Part shown: positions 15,210 through 22,476 of the stretch, in pieces | Numbering within the stretch: the first letter of the stretch is position 1 | How the letters are laid out: every line of letters begins with the position of its first letter | From: Singulisphaera sp. GP187 | GTDB lineage: Bacteria; Planctomycetota; Phycisphaerae; Phycisphaerales; SM1A02 | Direction of reading: 5' to 3' | Assembly (NCBI GenBank): GCA_945871445.1 | Contig: CAMBWI010000023.1 | Coordinates: 1 to 33,223 of the forward strand | Length of the DNA stretch: 33,223 nucleotides | Position numbers and translations under genes: made by a program | The notes under the pieces: generated by a model | The model's input: only the letters and a program-made list of their open reading frames with translations | What the model was told of the DNA's origin: nothing | The model's database searches: none

Positions 15210-16118
15210 CTACTGAACCATTCCATTCATCGTTCTCGACATGTCGGAGACTTGACCTTGCATCGTGTTCATCTGCGCCTGCATTTGTTGACGCTGCTTC
15301 ATCATTGCCGACATCAACTGTTGATTTTCAGCAGCTGTCTGCGGAGCGCGAGTCACCGCCAAACCTTGCGGAGTCTGCACGATGAAACTTCCAGAGTTTG
15401 TGCCAGCGTTTCCGTCTGCACCCTGCGCTGTCATTGGTGCGCCATGTGGCGTATTGGGAGTGGAAATCCCTGGAACAGCACTTGTGCGAGTGAGTGTCAA
15501 TTTCACCGATCCCGCAGGCTCATCGTCGATCTGAAATTGTGTGTCCCAAATGATCGAGCCATCAAATCCAAACATAAATGTTGTTGACATTGATCGGGGT
15601 TTTCCACCAACAGTTGTCAAAGAATTTGATGTCACGAATGTCAATGCACGCGCCGCATCATCGTGCATGCCCGTTGAAAGAAACATTGATCGATCGCCAT
15701 TGGTGATTTCACTGCGCGTAAATCCAACCCCTGGAGTGAAACCCATCAGATCAATCGATTGCAACGCGGCGCCATCTGTATTCCACAACACATGATCGCC
15801 TGAAAGAAAATTGCCGCCAAGAATCCAGCCGAACTGAGACTCTCCGCGAAATGGGCCATTCGTTTTTCCATCGGCAGATGTTGCGACACCTTGCACATCC
15901 CACGTCCCAACAAATTGTGTGAATAGCGCAAGTGCTTGTGCATCATCTTCACTCGCTGGAGTGATCGGGCCAGATGGCGCGCGAACAGCCGGTGGCGCAG
16001 TTGTCCCAGCCGGCGGCGATTGACTCTGGGAAGAAGCAGCGAAAACGCAGACGAGTGCTGCACTTGCAGCAATACCAAAGACGACGCCTGCAACAAACGG
16101 ATTTGATTTATTGATCAT
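15210..16118 (-). CDS. Exported DUF1579-like protein
   Basis: 302 residues from the ATG at 16118, which overlaps the stop of the dCMP deaminase gene as ATGA; the frame continues 22 codons upstream without family likeness. An N-terminal hydrophobic segment (about 9-30) is a signal peptide or anchor. Residues about 60-220 fit DUF1579: FVGTWDVQG, ESQFGWILGGNFLSGDH, IDLMGFTPGVGFTRSE and MFGFDGSIIWDTQFQ. The remaining C-terminus is Gln/Met-rich (QQLMSAMMKQRQQMQAQMN) and probably a coiled coil. DUF1579 proteins have a lipocalin-like barrel and no known activity. No link to its operon neighbours is evident. Confidence 0.8.
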   Translation of the reverse strand: MINKSNPFVAGVVFGIAASAALVCVFAASSQSQSPPAGTTAPPAVRAPSGPITPASEDDAQALALFTQFVGTWDVQGVATSADGKTNGPFRGESQFGWILGGNFLSGDHVLWNTDGAALQSIDLMGFTPGVGFTRSEITNGDRSMFLSTGMHDDAARALTFVTSNSLTTVGGKPRSMSTTFMFGFDGSIIWDTQFQIDDEPAGSVKLTLTRTSAVPGISTPNTPHGAPMTAQGADGNAGTNSGSFIVQTPQGLAVTRAPQTAAENQQLMSAMMKQRQQMQAQMNTMQGQVSDMSRTMNGMVQ

Positions 16119-16588
16119 GAACGAGAGTTTACCGAAGCGGGAAATGTGCGGTATCGCACTCCAGCCTCCGCAAACAACTCGCATGCCAAATCATGTGATC
16201 GCTTCCAATACTCATCGCCTTCGCCTGAAACTTCATATGTCACGACTTCGACGAGCCCTGCTTGAATAATCGCCAGCGAACACTGCACGCAAGGACTGAA
16301 AGTGGCATACATCGTGCATCCAACTGGACTGACTCCGTTGCGTGCACACTGCACGATCGCATTCAGTTCTGCGTGGCAGATCAAGTCATACTTCACAGGT
16401 CGCTGAAGTCGCTCGGGATGATCAGCGATCCCCTGCGGTAATCCATTAAAACCTGTGCTGATGATCTGCTTGGACGGTGAGACGATCACTGCGCCAACTC
16501 CGCGCGATGGATCCTTGCTCCACGTTGCGATTCGCCCCGCGAGTTCGAGAAATCGTAAATGCCAATGATCGGAAAGTTGGGGTGCCAT
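16115..16588 (-). CDS. dCMP deaminase family protein
   Basis: 157 residues. Zinc-dependent deaminase fold: HAELNAI gives His72 and the proton-shuttling Glu74, and SPCVQC gives Cys100 and Cys103. The N-terminal WSKDPSRGVGAVIVS and ISTGFNGLPQGIADH match the dCMP deaminase/ComEB group, which makes dUMP for thymidylate synthesis. The activity could extend to other cytosine nucleotides. The gene starts 13 bases after the protease-like gene and its end overlaps the DUF1579 gene by ATGA. It looks like a housekeeping enzyme carried in a mixed operon. Confidence 0.88.
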   Translation of the reverse strand: MAPQLSDHWHLRFLELAGRIATWSKDPSRGVGAVIVSPSKQIISTGFNGLPQGIADHPERLQRPVKYDLICHAELNAIVQCARNGVSPVGCTMYATFSPCVQCSLAIIQAGLVEVVTYEVSGEGDEYWKRSHDLACELFAEAGVRYRTFPASVNSRS

Positions 16589-16601
16589 TTTTTCGTTTTG
16601 C

Positions 16602-18836
16602 TCAGCTCGTCCGCTTCAATTCTATCGCATGCAAATTCATCAACGGACCCTTCAACCATCCACCAGTCTTCACTTCGATAATTGCTCGGCCAACCGATTC
16701 GACATGAATCGATCCAATGCCAACGCTCTTGAAATCTGACCAATCAGCCGTAGCTTCGGTCTTTCCCTTCAGTTTTATTTCTCCTAGAGAGACTTCGAAA
16801 TCTTGTCCAGCACAATCTTGTTCACAAGATTGAATGACCGTTACGGCATAATCACCAGGCTTGATGAATTCCATAAGCCATCTTGCATAATCATTCGAAT
16901 CGACCCAAACTTCCAGCGCACTCGGCGTGTCCTCAACCTGCGTGAAGCGCAATGTCGCTCCAATAATTTCTGCAGCATTCGCATCAAGACGAATGACTGC
17001 TCCTTCTTGGAGTACCACGATTCCTGACGACAACGGATCTTCGAGTGGCAAAGGTTCAGTGCGATTCTTCGCTTGTGTCATCAATCGATCGATCGCGGCT
17101 TTCACAACAGCGGATGAGAGTGCGTATGACTTTGTGCGATCGGCACGCGCAATATTGACACCAACAATGTTCCCATCCAAATCGACAAGTGGTCCCCCAA
17201 TTTGATCACTGCGCAAGACTGTGTCGTGCTGAATGACTGGTCCAAATCCACTTGAGCGCTTACTTGCAGGGAAATTTGGGGTGGATGGTGATGGTCCAAA
17301 TTCCATCGGCCGTGCTGCGAGTCTCACGCGGATCACTTCTTCCCGACCATCTTTCGCTCGAATGACTTCGATCACTTCCCCAGCAGCATGCTTTCGCACG
17401 GCCTCGCCAAGATCCTCTTGTGTTGCAATCGAGATTCCCGCGATGCGGGTTACAAAATCTCCAACACGAAGTCCCGCTCGTCCCGCTGGCATTCCTGATG
17501 GGACCTGCACCAAGATGACTCCACTGACATCTCCATTTTTGCTTCGTTCTTCTGGACTCGATTCTCGTGCGCGCACTCCAAGATATGAACCCGTGACCTC
17601 GCTACGTCCTGGGCGATACTCATCGAGACTTCGCACGCCAAATGCGAGTGGACTTCCGTTACGACCAACCGTCACCAGAATTGATCCCAGTGCTGGTGTC
17701 TTATCGATAGCAAATATTGGCGCATCGAGCACCTCGGACGTTTGAATAAGAACAAGATCCAGTTCTAGATCGACTGCAACGCGCTTGCCGGAAATCATCA
17801 ATCCATCTGGCAGAGCAACGGATAAATCATCGCTGGTCATGCCAACTTCCGATGCTTTTGCAAGAATGAAACCACTTGCATCTGCGACCGTGCCGTAACA
17901 AGCAAGTTTTCCGTCAACGAAAACGCCAACGGTCATCATGATCGCCTGATCAACAGCGTGAGCAATACCCTGAAGATTTTTTTCTTCTCCTTTATAGAGG
18001 GCTTTTTCTGAAGGCATCTGAATCATGACTTGTCTTTGATTTGGGCCGAACTTATCACTCTTTCCTTCTCGCTCCAGATCAGCGTCTGCGCCCTGCGCTG
18101 CATTTTGCTGCATGTCAGTCATGCGACTCTTTGCGAAGTCGATAGTTGTTGCTGAATTCTGGCTTGGCTCTTGACCAGCAGTTGAGTTCACACCAATGAG
18201 TCGACCATCCAAATCAAAAACTCCCCCTCCAGAATCTCCCGAAGAAAGTGGCGAATCCATAGTGATCACGCCTTCGTTGACACCGAGCATCCGCCCAAGG
18301 CGCAATACAGGCGGACGAAATGGATCTTTCTCAATTCCATATGTGTGACCAAATGAAATGATCCAATCCCCTTCTTCGAGTCCTTCCATCGAACCAAGTT
18401 CCGCAACAAACAAATTGTGCCCCGTGGGATCAAACCGAATCAATCCACAATCCTTCAGGCCATCCCAGTACAGGCCCGCCGTCTTTCCCTTCGCTGTTGT
18501 GCCATCCATAAAATAGATTGTCACATCAAGATTTGGAATGCGACAAACATGTCCAGCGGTCATGATCCAACCATCCTTCGAGATGATCGTTCCGCTTCCA
18601 CCGCTTTTTGGACCAAGCGTGTCCAAGATTTCCAAACCAACACTCGCTCTCCTGACTTTTGCTTGAGCGCTTTGAACACGTGCTTCAAGAGATTTCCCTG
18701 CGGCGATGTCCTTGATTGACTGGTCGACAAAGAGCGTCGTTGGTGGATCGATCGCAAGAACGAGTGTGGCGTAAGGTGTCGCAAGCAACGCCAACGCACT
18801 CGCAAGAATCGAATGAAGACCGATCATTCGGAGCAT
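16602..18836 (-). CDS. Exported trypsin-like protease with degenerate second protease fold split by a PDZ domain
   Basis: 744 residues with a signal peptide (about 1-29), so periplasmic. Residues about 60-235 are an HtrA-type serine protease with an intact triad: His96 (TAGHV), Asp129 (LKDCGLI) and Ser202 (SSGDSGGGVFD). Residues about 285-410 resemble the first half of a second protease barrel in which His is replaced (Ser329 in FILAKASEV) while Asp360 is kept. A PDZ domain follows at about 415-510 (SYLGVRA, GMPAGRAGLRVGDFVTRI). After it comes what looks like the missing second half of that barrel (SDQIGGPLVDLDGNIVGVNIA, with Ile546 in the nucleophile position). The last 140 residues are a beta-rich domain ending GPLMNLHAIELK, similar in style to DUF5077/carbohydrate-binding sandwiches. 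A TATAGC box lies nine bases upstream. It is downstream of a Ser/Thr kinase gene. Confidence 0.85.
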   Translation of the reverse strand: MLRMIGLHSILASALALLATPYATLVLAIDPPTTLFVDQSIKDIAAGKSLEARVQSAQAKVRRASVGLEILDTLGPKSGGSGTIISKDGWIMTAGHVCRIPNLDVTIYFMDGTTAKGKTAGLYWDGLKDCGLIRFDPTGHNLFVAELGSMEGLEEGDWIISFGHTYGIEKDPFRPPVLRLGRMLGVNEGVITMDSPLSSGDSGGGVFDLDGRLIGVNSTAGQEPSQNSATTIDFAKSRMTDMQQNAAQGADADLEREGKSDKFGPNQRQVMIQMPSEKALYKGEEKNLQGIAHAVDQAIMMTVGVFVDGKLACYGTVADASGFILAKASEVGMTSDDLSVALPDGLMISGKRVAVDLELDLVLIQTSEVLDAPIFAIDKTPALGSILVTVGRNGSPLAFGVRSLDEYRPGRSEVTGSYLGVRARESSPEERSKNGDVSGVILVQVPSGMPAGRAGLRVGDFVTRIAGISIATQEDLGEAVRKHAAGEVIEVIRAKDGREEVIRVRLAARPMEFGPSPSTPNFPASKRSSGFGPVIQHDTVLRSDQIGGPLVDLDGNIVGVNIARADRTKSYALSSAVVKAAIDRLMTQAKNRTEPLPLEDPLSSGIVVLQEGAVIRLDANAAEIIGATLRFTQVEDTPSALEVWVDSNDYARWLMEFIKPGDYAVTVIQSCEQDCAGQDFEVSLGEIKLKGKTEATADWSDFKSVGIGSIHVESVGRAIIEVKTGGWLKGPLMNLHAIELKRTS

Positions 18837-18909
18837 TCATTGAATGCTATACGGTGGTTATTCAACAAACTTGAAATGATTGGAAATCGCACTGAAAATC
18901 ACTGCAAAT

Positions 18910-19770
18910 TCACAGCGAAATGTTTTTTACCGTTGATTGGAGAGATCTCAACTTGTTCGCAACCTTCTCCATCGAATTTATTCGGCGATCGATCTTCAAC
19001 TGCAAGCATTCAGAAACGAGAAGAGACAATTCTCCACTCAACCCTTGAACGCGTTCAGATGCTGGGATTGTCGCAGGCACCTCCTCTGGCGGACGCGACT
19101 TGGACTTCCCCGGAACGAGGACTGTTTCGGCATAATCACGCACCAACGCCCGATACATCGTTGCGCCAAAGTTATAAACATCTGTCCGTTCGACAATCGC
19201 GTCCTTCGAGGCTTGCTCGGGTGCCATATATCCAGGCGAACCTTGAAATCGCGATTTGATTGTTCCGATCTTGCAAGACTGTCCCAAGTCGATGATCTTT
19301 GCCATCTTTTCTGTATCACGACCAACAGGCATCATGATGTTGCCAGTTTTCATGTCAGCATGAACAAATCCTTTTTCATGCATATGCGCCAAACCTTCGG
19401 CAACCTCTGCAAAGATGCGAACATAATCGCGGAGCAACTTTGGTGGATCTTCTTCGAGCGTAGAGGAATCAATCATCTCAAGAACAAGCCCAACTTCCAT
19501 CACCTTTACAATCGGACGAGCACGCTTCAGAGCGATCATTTTCCGAATTGCAGGATGATCTAATTCGCGAAGAGTTGCATACTCCGTTTCGACCTGCTTC
19601 AGATAACGATCATCCTTGTCGCGAGTTTCGTTAAAAACAACATGCTTCAGGGTATAAGTTGCGCCAGTTTGGCGATCTTTGATGGCATAGAGTTTGCTCC
19701 GTGCCCCCTCTCCAAGCATGGCCACAACCTTGTAACCAAAAAGATCGTCAAGAATGACTTTCGCACTCAC
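18910..19770 (-). CDS. Soluble serine/threonine protein kinase
   Basis: 286 residues, essentially one Hanks-type kinase domain with no membrane segment or sensor domain. Motifs: glycine loop LGEGARSKLY (19-28), ATP Lys42 (YTLKHV), catalytic loop HADMKTGNIM (Asp139, Lys141, Asn144), the metal-binding Asp161 in Asp-Leu-Gly (usual DFG), and the SPGYMAPEQ activation segment. The residue before the catalytic Asp is Ala rather than Arg (a non-RD kinase), so control by activation-loop phosphorylation is less likely. The start is GTG at 19770. The 73-base gap to the protease gene, in the same orientation, permits co-transcription. Predicted active; substrates unknown. Confidence 0.92.
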   Translation of the reverse strand: MSAKVILDDLFGYKVVAMLGEGARSKLYAIKDRQTGATYTLKHVVFNETRDKDDRYLKQVETEYATLRELDHPAIRKMIALKRARPIVKVMEVGLVLEMIDSSTLEEDPPKLLRDYVRIFAEVAEGLAHMHEKGFVHADMKTGNIMMPVGRDTEKMAKIIDLGQSCKIGTIKSRFQGSPGYMAPEQASKDAIVERTDVYNFGATMYRALVRDYAETVLVPGKSKSRPPEEVPATIPASERVQGLSGELSLLVSECLQLKIDRRINSMEKVANKLRSLQSTVKNISL

Positions 19771-19895
19771 TTTGATAAGTCACTTTCTTTCAGAACTGAG
19801 ATACACAATTTCGGATTCACCACATTTGATGAATGCAAAGCAAGTTGAAACATATCAACTTTGACATATTGCATTGGCTTATAAATATATCGAAC

Positions 19896-19921
19896 AAATT
19901 TGAGAATGTGAACTCAAATTT
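19896..19921. promoter_or_regulatory. Inverted repeat in the AT-rich gap 19771-19996
   Basis: AAATTTGAG and CTCAAATTT, perfect 9-bp arms with an 8-base spacer. It lies 126-151 bases upstream of the kinase start and about 75 bases beyond the end of the amidase gene, in a notably AT-rich 226-base gap. It could be an operator for the kinase gene or a weak transcript-end hairpin after the amidase gene (no long U-run). Nothing else recognisable was found in the gap. Confidence 0.35.
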
Positions 19922-19996
19922 CGAAATTAGCGGAAATCTATTTATGGACATTCAACGGCGGAAATTGCCATAAATCCGATAAATCAGTTGCGCAGA

Positions 19997-20788
19997 TCAG
20001 GGTCGACGAATTTGAGCTTCAAATTCTGCCGTAGGGAAGAATTTCCCTGGACTTCTGACCTTCGAGAGGTCGGAATGCAGATAGACCGCAGATCCTGGAA
20101 TGCCAAATTGAGCCTGTAAAGCACGCACGATTGTGATCAATTCGTGAATTTGACGATCTGTGAACTCTCGTCGATTCCCATTTCCAATCATGCAAATTCC
20201 AATGGAATGACGGTTGTATTGATCGGCATCTGCTGTCGAAAGGCTTGTCCGGTCGACCCCGCTTCTCCCATCAGATGCGCCTGCAGCAGCGACATGAGCG
20301 CCCGCAAGTTGACGATTCCATCGATATCCAACTTCGACGAGCCCATCACCAAGACCCTGCCCATTGCCAATCACAAAGTGATAGCCGAGTCCAGAAAGAC
20401 CAGAGGCCGTGTGCTGCCTATTGAGGGTGATCGAATCCCCTGCTGGAGTCGCGGAATGATGGATGACGATCGCTTGCCATTGTCCTGGAATTGGATGTGC
20501 ATCCCGCGGAAGAATGAGGGATGCATCATTGGTCGGCGAAAGTCCGACAACGGTAGCGCTGACAGCCGCATCAACAGATGGAGCGCCGCGATCGCCAACG
20601 AGGAGAATTCCTGCAACTGCCGTCATTCCTCCAACAAAACTTGCCCACACTGTGAAGCGTCGACGGGTAGTTCGGATTTCAGTGGAATCTCCGCCGGTTG
20701 AGGAGGTTTGCGAAGAAGAAGACCGCGAAGTCTTTGCGAGAATGGAATGGGTTGTTTGCATGGTCACTACTTCGTTTGTTCCGATCAT
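19997..20788 (-). CDS. N-acetylmuramoyl-L-alanine amidase / PGRP-fold exported protein
   Basis: 263 residues from the ATG at 20788 (another at 20761). A basic TRRRFTVW followed by a hydrophobic stretch (about 47-64) looks like a Tat-type or ordinary signal anchor, placing the domain outside the inner membrane. Residues about 95-260 are an Amidase_2/PGRP domain: IVIHHSATP (zinc His110), LGYHFVIGNGQG, NRHSIGICMIGN and VYLHSDLSKVRSPGKFFP (His238). The third zinc-ligand position, normally Asp or Cys before Pro-Gly, is Ser246. In animal PGRPs that change marks non-catalytic, peptidoglycan-binding members, so activity is uncertain. Last gene of the probable rex operon, 56 bases after a small lipoprotein gene. 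Confidence 0.87.
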   Translation of the reverse strand: MIGTNEVVTMQTTHSILAKTSRSSSSQTSSTGGDSTEIRTTRRRFTVWASFVGGMTAVAGILLVGDRGAPSVDAAVSATVVGLSPTNDASLILPRDAHPIPGQWQAIVIHHSATPAGDSITLNRQHTASGLSGLGYHFVIGNGQGLGDGLVEVGYRWNRQLAGAHVAAAGASDGRSGVDRTSLSTADADQYNRHSIGICMIGNGNRREFTDRQIHELITIVRALQAQFGIPGSAVYLHSDLSKVRSPGKFFPTAEFEAQIRRP

Positions 20789-20844
20789 CTTTATCGGAAG
20801 GAAAACGCAGAAGCGTGAGTAAATTTCGCAAATTCAACCGCGAA

Positions 20845-21096
20845 TTAATTTTGCGGAGCAAGTCGCGCACGCAGCGCAGGCTGCGGATTTCCAAACTCAT
20901 CTGGAACGAGCAATGGTTGATTTTGCTGTCGAAGCGTGTCATAAGTATCGAATTGATTCCTTGGACTTTTCTCGGGGAAAAGTGGCTTCTGACAACCGAC
21001 TGTGCCCGTGATGGATATCAAAATGATTGCTGCAGACACTACTGATTGGGCCTTTGAGATCGATCGCTGTCTATTGGTTGTGGTACTACTTTTCAT
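20845..21096 (-). CDS. Small lipoprotein, unknown
   Basis: 83 residues. Charged N-terminus, hydrophobic segment (18-33) and a lipobox ending Gly-Cys35, followed by QKPLFPEKSPRNQFDTYDTLR, a Pro/Asn-rich mature part of under 50 residues. The mature sequence has no recognisable domain; I recall similar short lipoproteins with a Pro-Leu-Phe-Pro...Tyr-Asp pattern in planctomycetes but cannot verify it. TAGGAAC just before the ATG is a good Shine-Dalgarno. It starts six bases after the preceding lipoprotein gene ends, so the same message is likely. Confidence 0.75.
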   Translation of the reverse strand: MKSSTTTNRQRSISKAQSVVSAAIILISITGTVGCQKPLFPEKSPRNQFDTYDTLRQQNQPLLVPDEFGNPQPALRARLAPQN

Positions 21097-21102
21097 TTGT
21101 TC

Positions 21103-21768
21103 CTATTTCTGCACTCTCAGTTCGCGCTGTGCTGGAAAAACTTTATCAGTCATTCCATCTTGAAACTCCAACTTCGCAGTAATGCTGCCCTGACAATGCC
21201 AGTCCGCCTTTTCTAGTGGAATCTCGAATGTGTAATGACTCCCAAACATCCCCGATCGCCAGGCATCGCGAACTTGGCCTGGCGAAAAATCTGCTTGACC
21301 AAGTGTTTGGGATTTCCCGCCAACTGGCAGTTCGAAGATTGAAATTTTCACACTTCCGACAATCTGCAGAAAGCGGCCAAGGCCATCTGATGGTTCGAGA
21401 TAGACCCTTGCAATACACCGACTATCCAAAGCACTTGATTTGGCTTCGCCATCCGCTTCGGAGACAGTCTTAACCGTCAGAAATCCACTCTTATCGCCAA
21501 TTTGCACCATTGCAACTTGAGGAGTTGCGCCAAGAATTGCTGGGTCAATCGAGGACTTTTCCTGCGCCGCCTTCGCAGATTGTGCGAGTTGTTGTTCCAG
21601 TTCGACCTGCTTCGCTTCGGCGGATTTCACTTTCTCCTGCAGATCACGAACTTGTCGACGCAGCGCATCATTCTGGTTGGGGGTCATGATCGTTGGATTG
21701 CAACCACACACGATCATCATGGATGTGATTGCGACAATTGATATTGCCCGCTGAAGTGTCTCGTTCAT
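21103..21768 (-). CDS. Lipoprotein with coiled coil and beta-rich C-terminal domain
   Basis: 221 residues. Signal sequence with a lipobox at Cys23 (VCGC). A heptad-like coiled coil follows at about 35-72 (LRRQVRDLQEKVKSAEAKQ). The C-terminal part, about 85-215, is beta-rich (VAMVQIGDKSGFLTVK, ARVYLEPSDGLGRFLQ, TAKLEFQDGMTDKVFP) and suggests a C2-like or immunoglobulin-like sandwich; no named family is certain. AGAAGGAG four bases before the ATG is the strongest Shine-Dalgarno in the window. The ATG overlaps the rex stop (ATGA), so it is translated from the rex message. Location: membrane-anchored, outside the cytoplasm. Confidence 0.78.
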   Translation of the reverse strand: MNETLQRAISIVAITSMMIVCGCNPTIMTPNQNDALRRQVRDLQEKVKSAEAKQVELEQQLAQSAKAAQEKSSIDPAILGATPQVAMVQIGDKSGFLTVKTVSEADGEAKSSALDSRCIARVYLEPSDGLGRFLQIVGSVKISIFELPVGGKSQTLGQADFSPGQVRDAWRSGMFGSHYTFEIPLEKADWHCQGSITAKLEFQDGMTDKVFPAQRELRVQK

Positions 21769-22448
21769 GCCGCTCCTTCTGAGATCAAACGCATTTGATC
21801 ACGAATTGAAACATCCATCGAAAGTTGCTCAAGTGCGACGCTCACATCAATATTTGTCACGCTGACTCCTTCTGTGACTGAGATTCTCATCGGCGCAAAG
21901 TTGAGGATTCCTCGAATACCAGCGTCACACAATTGCGTTGCGACAGATTGTGCTGCAGACCGAGGGACTGCCAGAATTCCAATCGCAACGCGGTGCGTTC
22001 GTATGGCTTTGCGAAGTGCGCTTGTCGGCTGAACCTTCAAGGTGCCAATGCGCTTCCCCTCCATCCGTGGATTGGCATCGAAAATGGCAGAGATTAAAAA
22101 ACCATCCTGTGCAAACCCGCCATACGCCAATAGAGCGCGACCGATATTGCCAACTCCCACCAAGACTGTGGACCAGCGACGATTCGCACCAATGACTCGA
22201 CGAATCGATTCGTTCATCTTGACACAGTTGTAACCCACCCCAGCTCTGCCTGCTTCGCTCGCTTGTCGTGATTGAACGACCCACGCAAGATCTTTGCGAA
22301 CTTGTGCGCTCGAAAGTCCAAGTTTTTCCCCCAATTCACGCGAACTGAGTGTTGGCTGTCCTTGAGCGATCAAGGGCTGAATCTCGCGCAGATACAAACT
22401 GAGTCGTTGCGCAGTTGGTCGGGGTATTCGTCGAACCGTTGGTGGCAC
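21765..22448 (-). CDS. rex: Redox-sensing transcriptional repressor Rex
   Basis: 227 residues from a GTG at 22448; upstream in-frame codons reach TAG without another start. The N-terminal winged helix contains PRPTAQRLSLYLREIQ, LSSRELGEKLGLSSAQVRKDLAW and GVGYN. The Rossmann domain has VLVGVGNIGRALL (98-103) and FDAN, and ends ILNFAPM...VTNIDVSVALEQL, all diagnostic of Rex, which senses the NADH/NAD+ ratio. The usual FG..G..G wing is altered and about six residues longer (VVQSRQASEAGRAGVGYN). A TAGAAT box lies exactly six bases upstream. It is the first gene of a run with two lipoproteins and an amidase-fold protein, and diverges from metF across 28 bases, so it may control itself and metF. 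Confidence 0.93.
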   Translation of the reverse strand: MPPTVRRIPRPTAQRLSLYLREIQPLIAQGQPTLSSRELGEKLGLSSAQVRKDLAWVVQSRQASEAGRAGVGYNCVKMNESIRRVIGANRRWSTVLVGVGNIGRALLAYGGFAQDGFLISAIFDANPRMEGKRIGTLKVQPTSALRKAIRTHRVAIGILAVPRSAAQSVATQLCDAGIRGILNFAPMRISVTEGVSVTNIDVSVALEQLSMDVSIRDQMRLISEGAA

Positions 22449-22454
22449 TTCATC

Positions 22455-22460
22455 ATTCTA
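22455..22460 (-). promoter_or_regulatory. Putative -10 box, leaderless type, for rex
   Basis: TAGAAT (minus strand), exactly six bases before the GTG start at 22448. It overlaps the palindrome TCTAG-TG-CTAGA (22457-22468) at the centre of the rex/metF gap. Confidence 0.5.
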
Positions 22461-22464
22461 GTGC

Positions 22465-22470
22465 TAGAGT
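22465..22470 (+). promoter_or_regulatory. Putative -10 box, leaderless type, for metF
   Basis: TAGAGT, exactly six bases before the ATG at 22477. It is divergent from the rex box; the two hexamers are only four bases apart, so the promoters would compete or be co-repressed. Confidence 0.45.
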
Positions 22471-22476
22471 GTCCGC

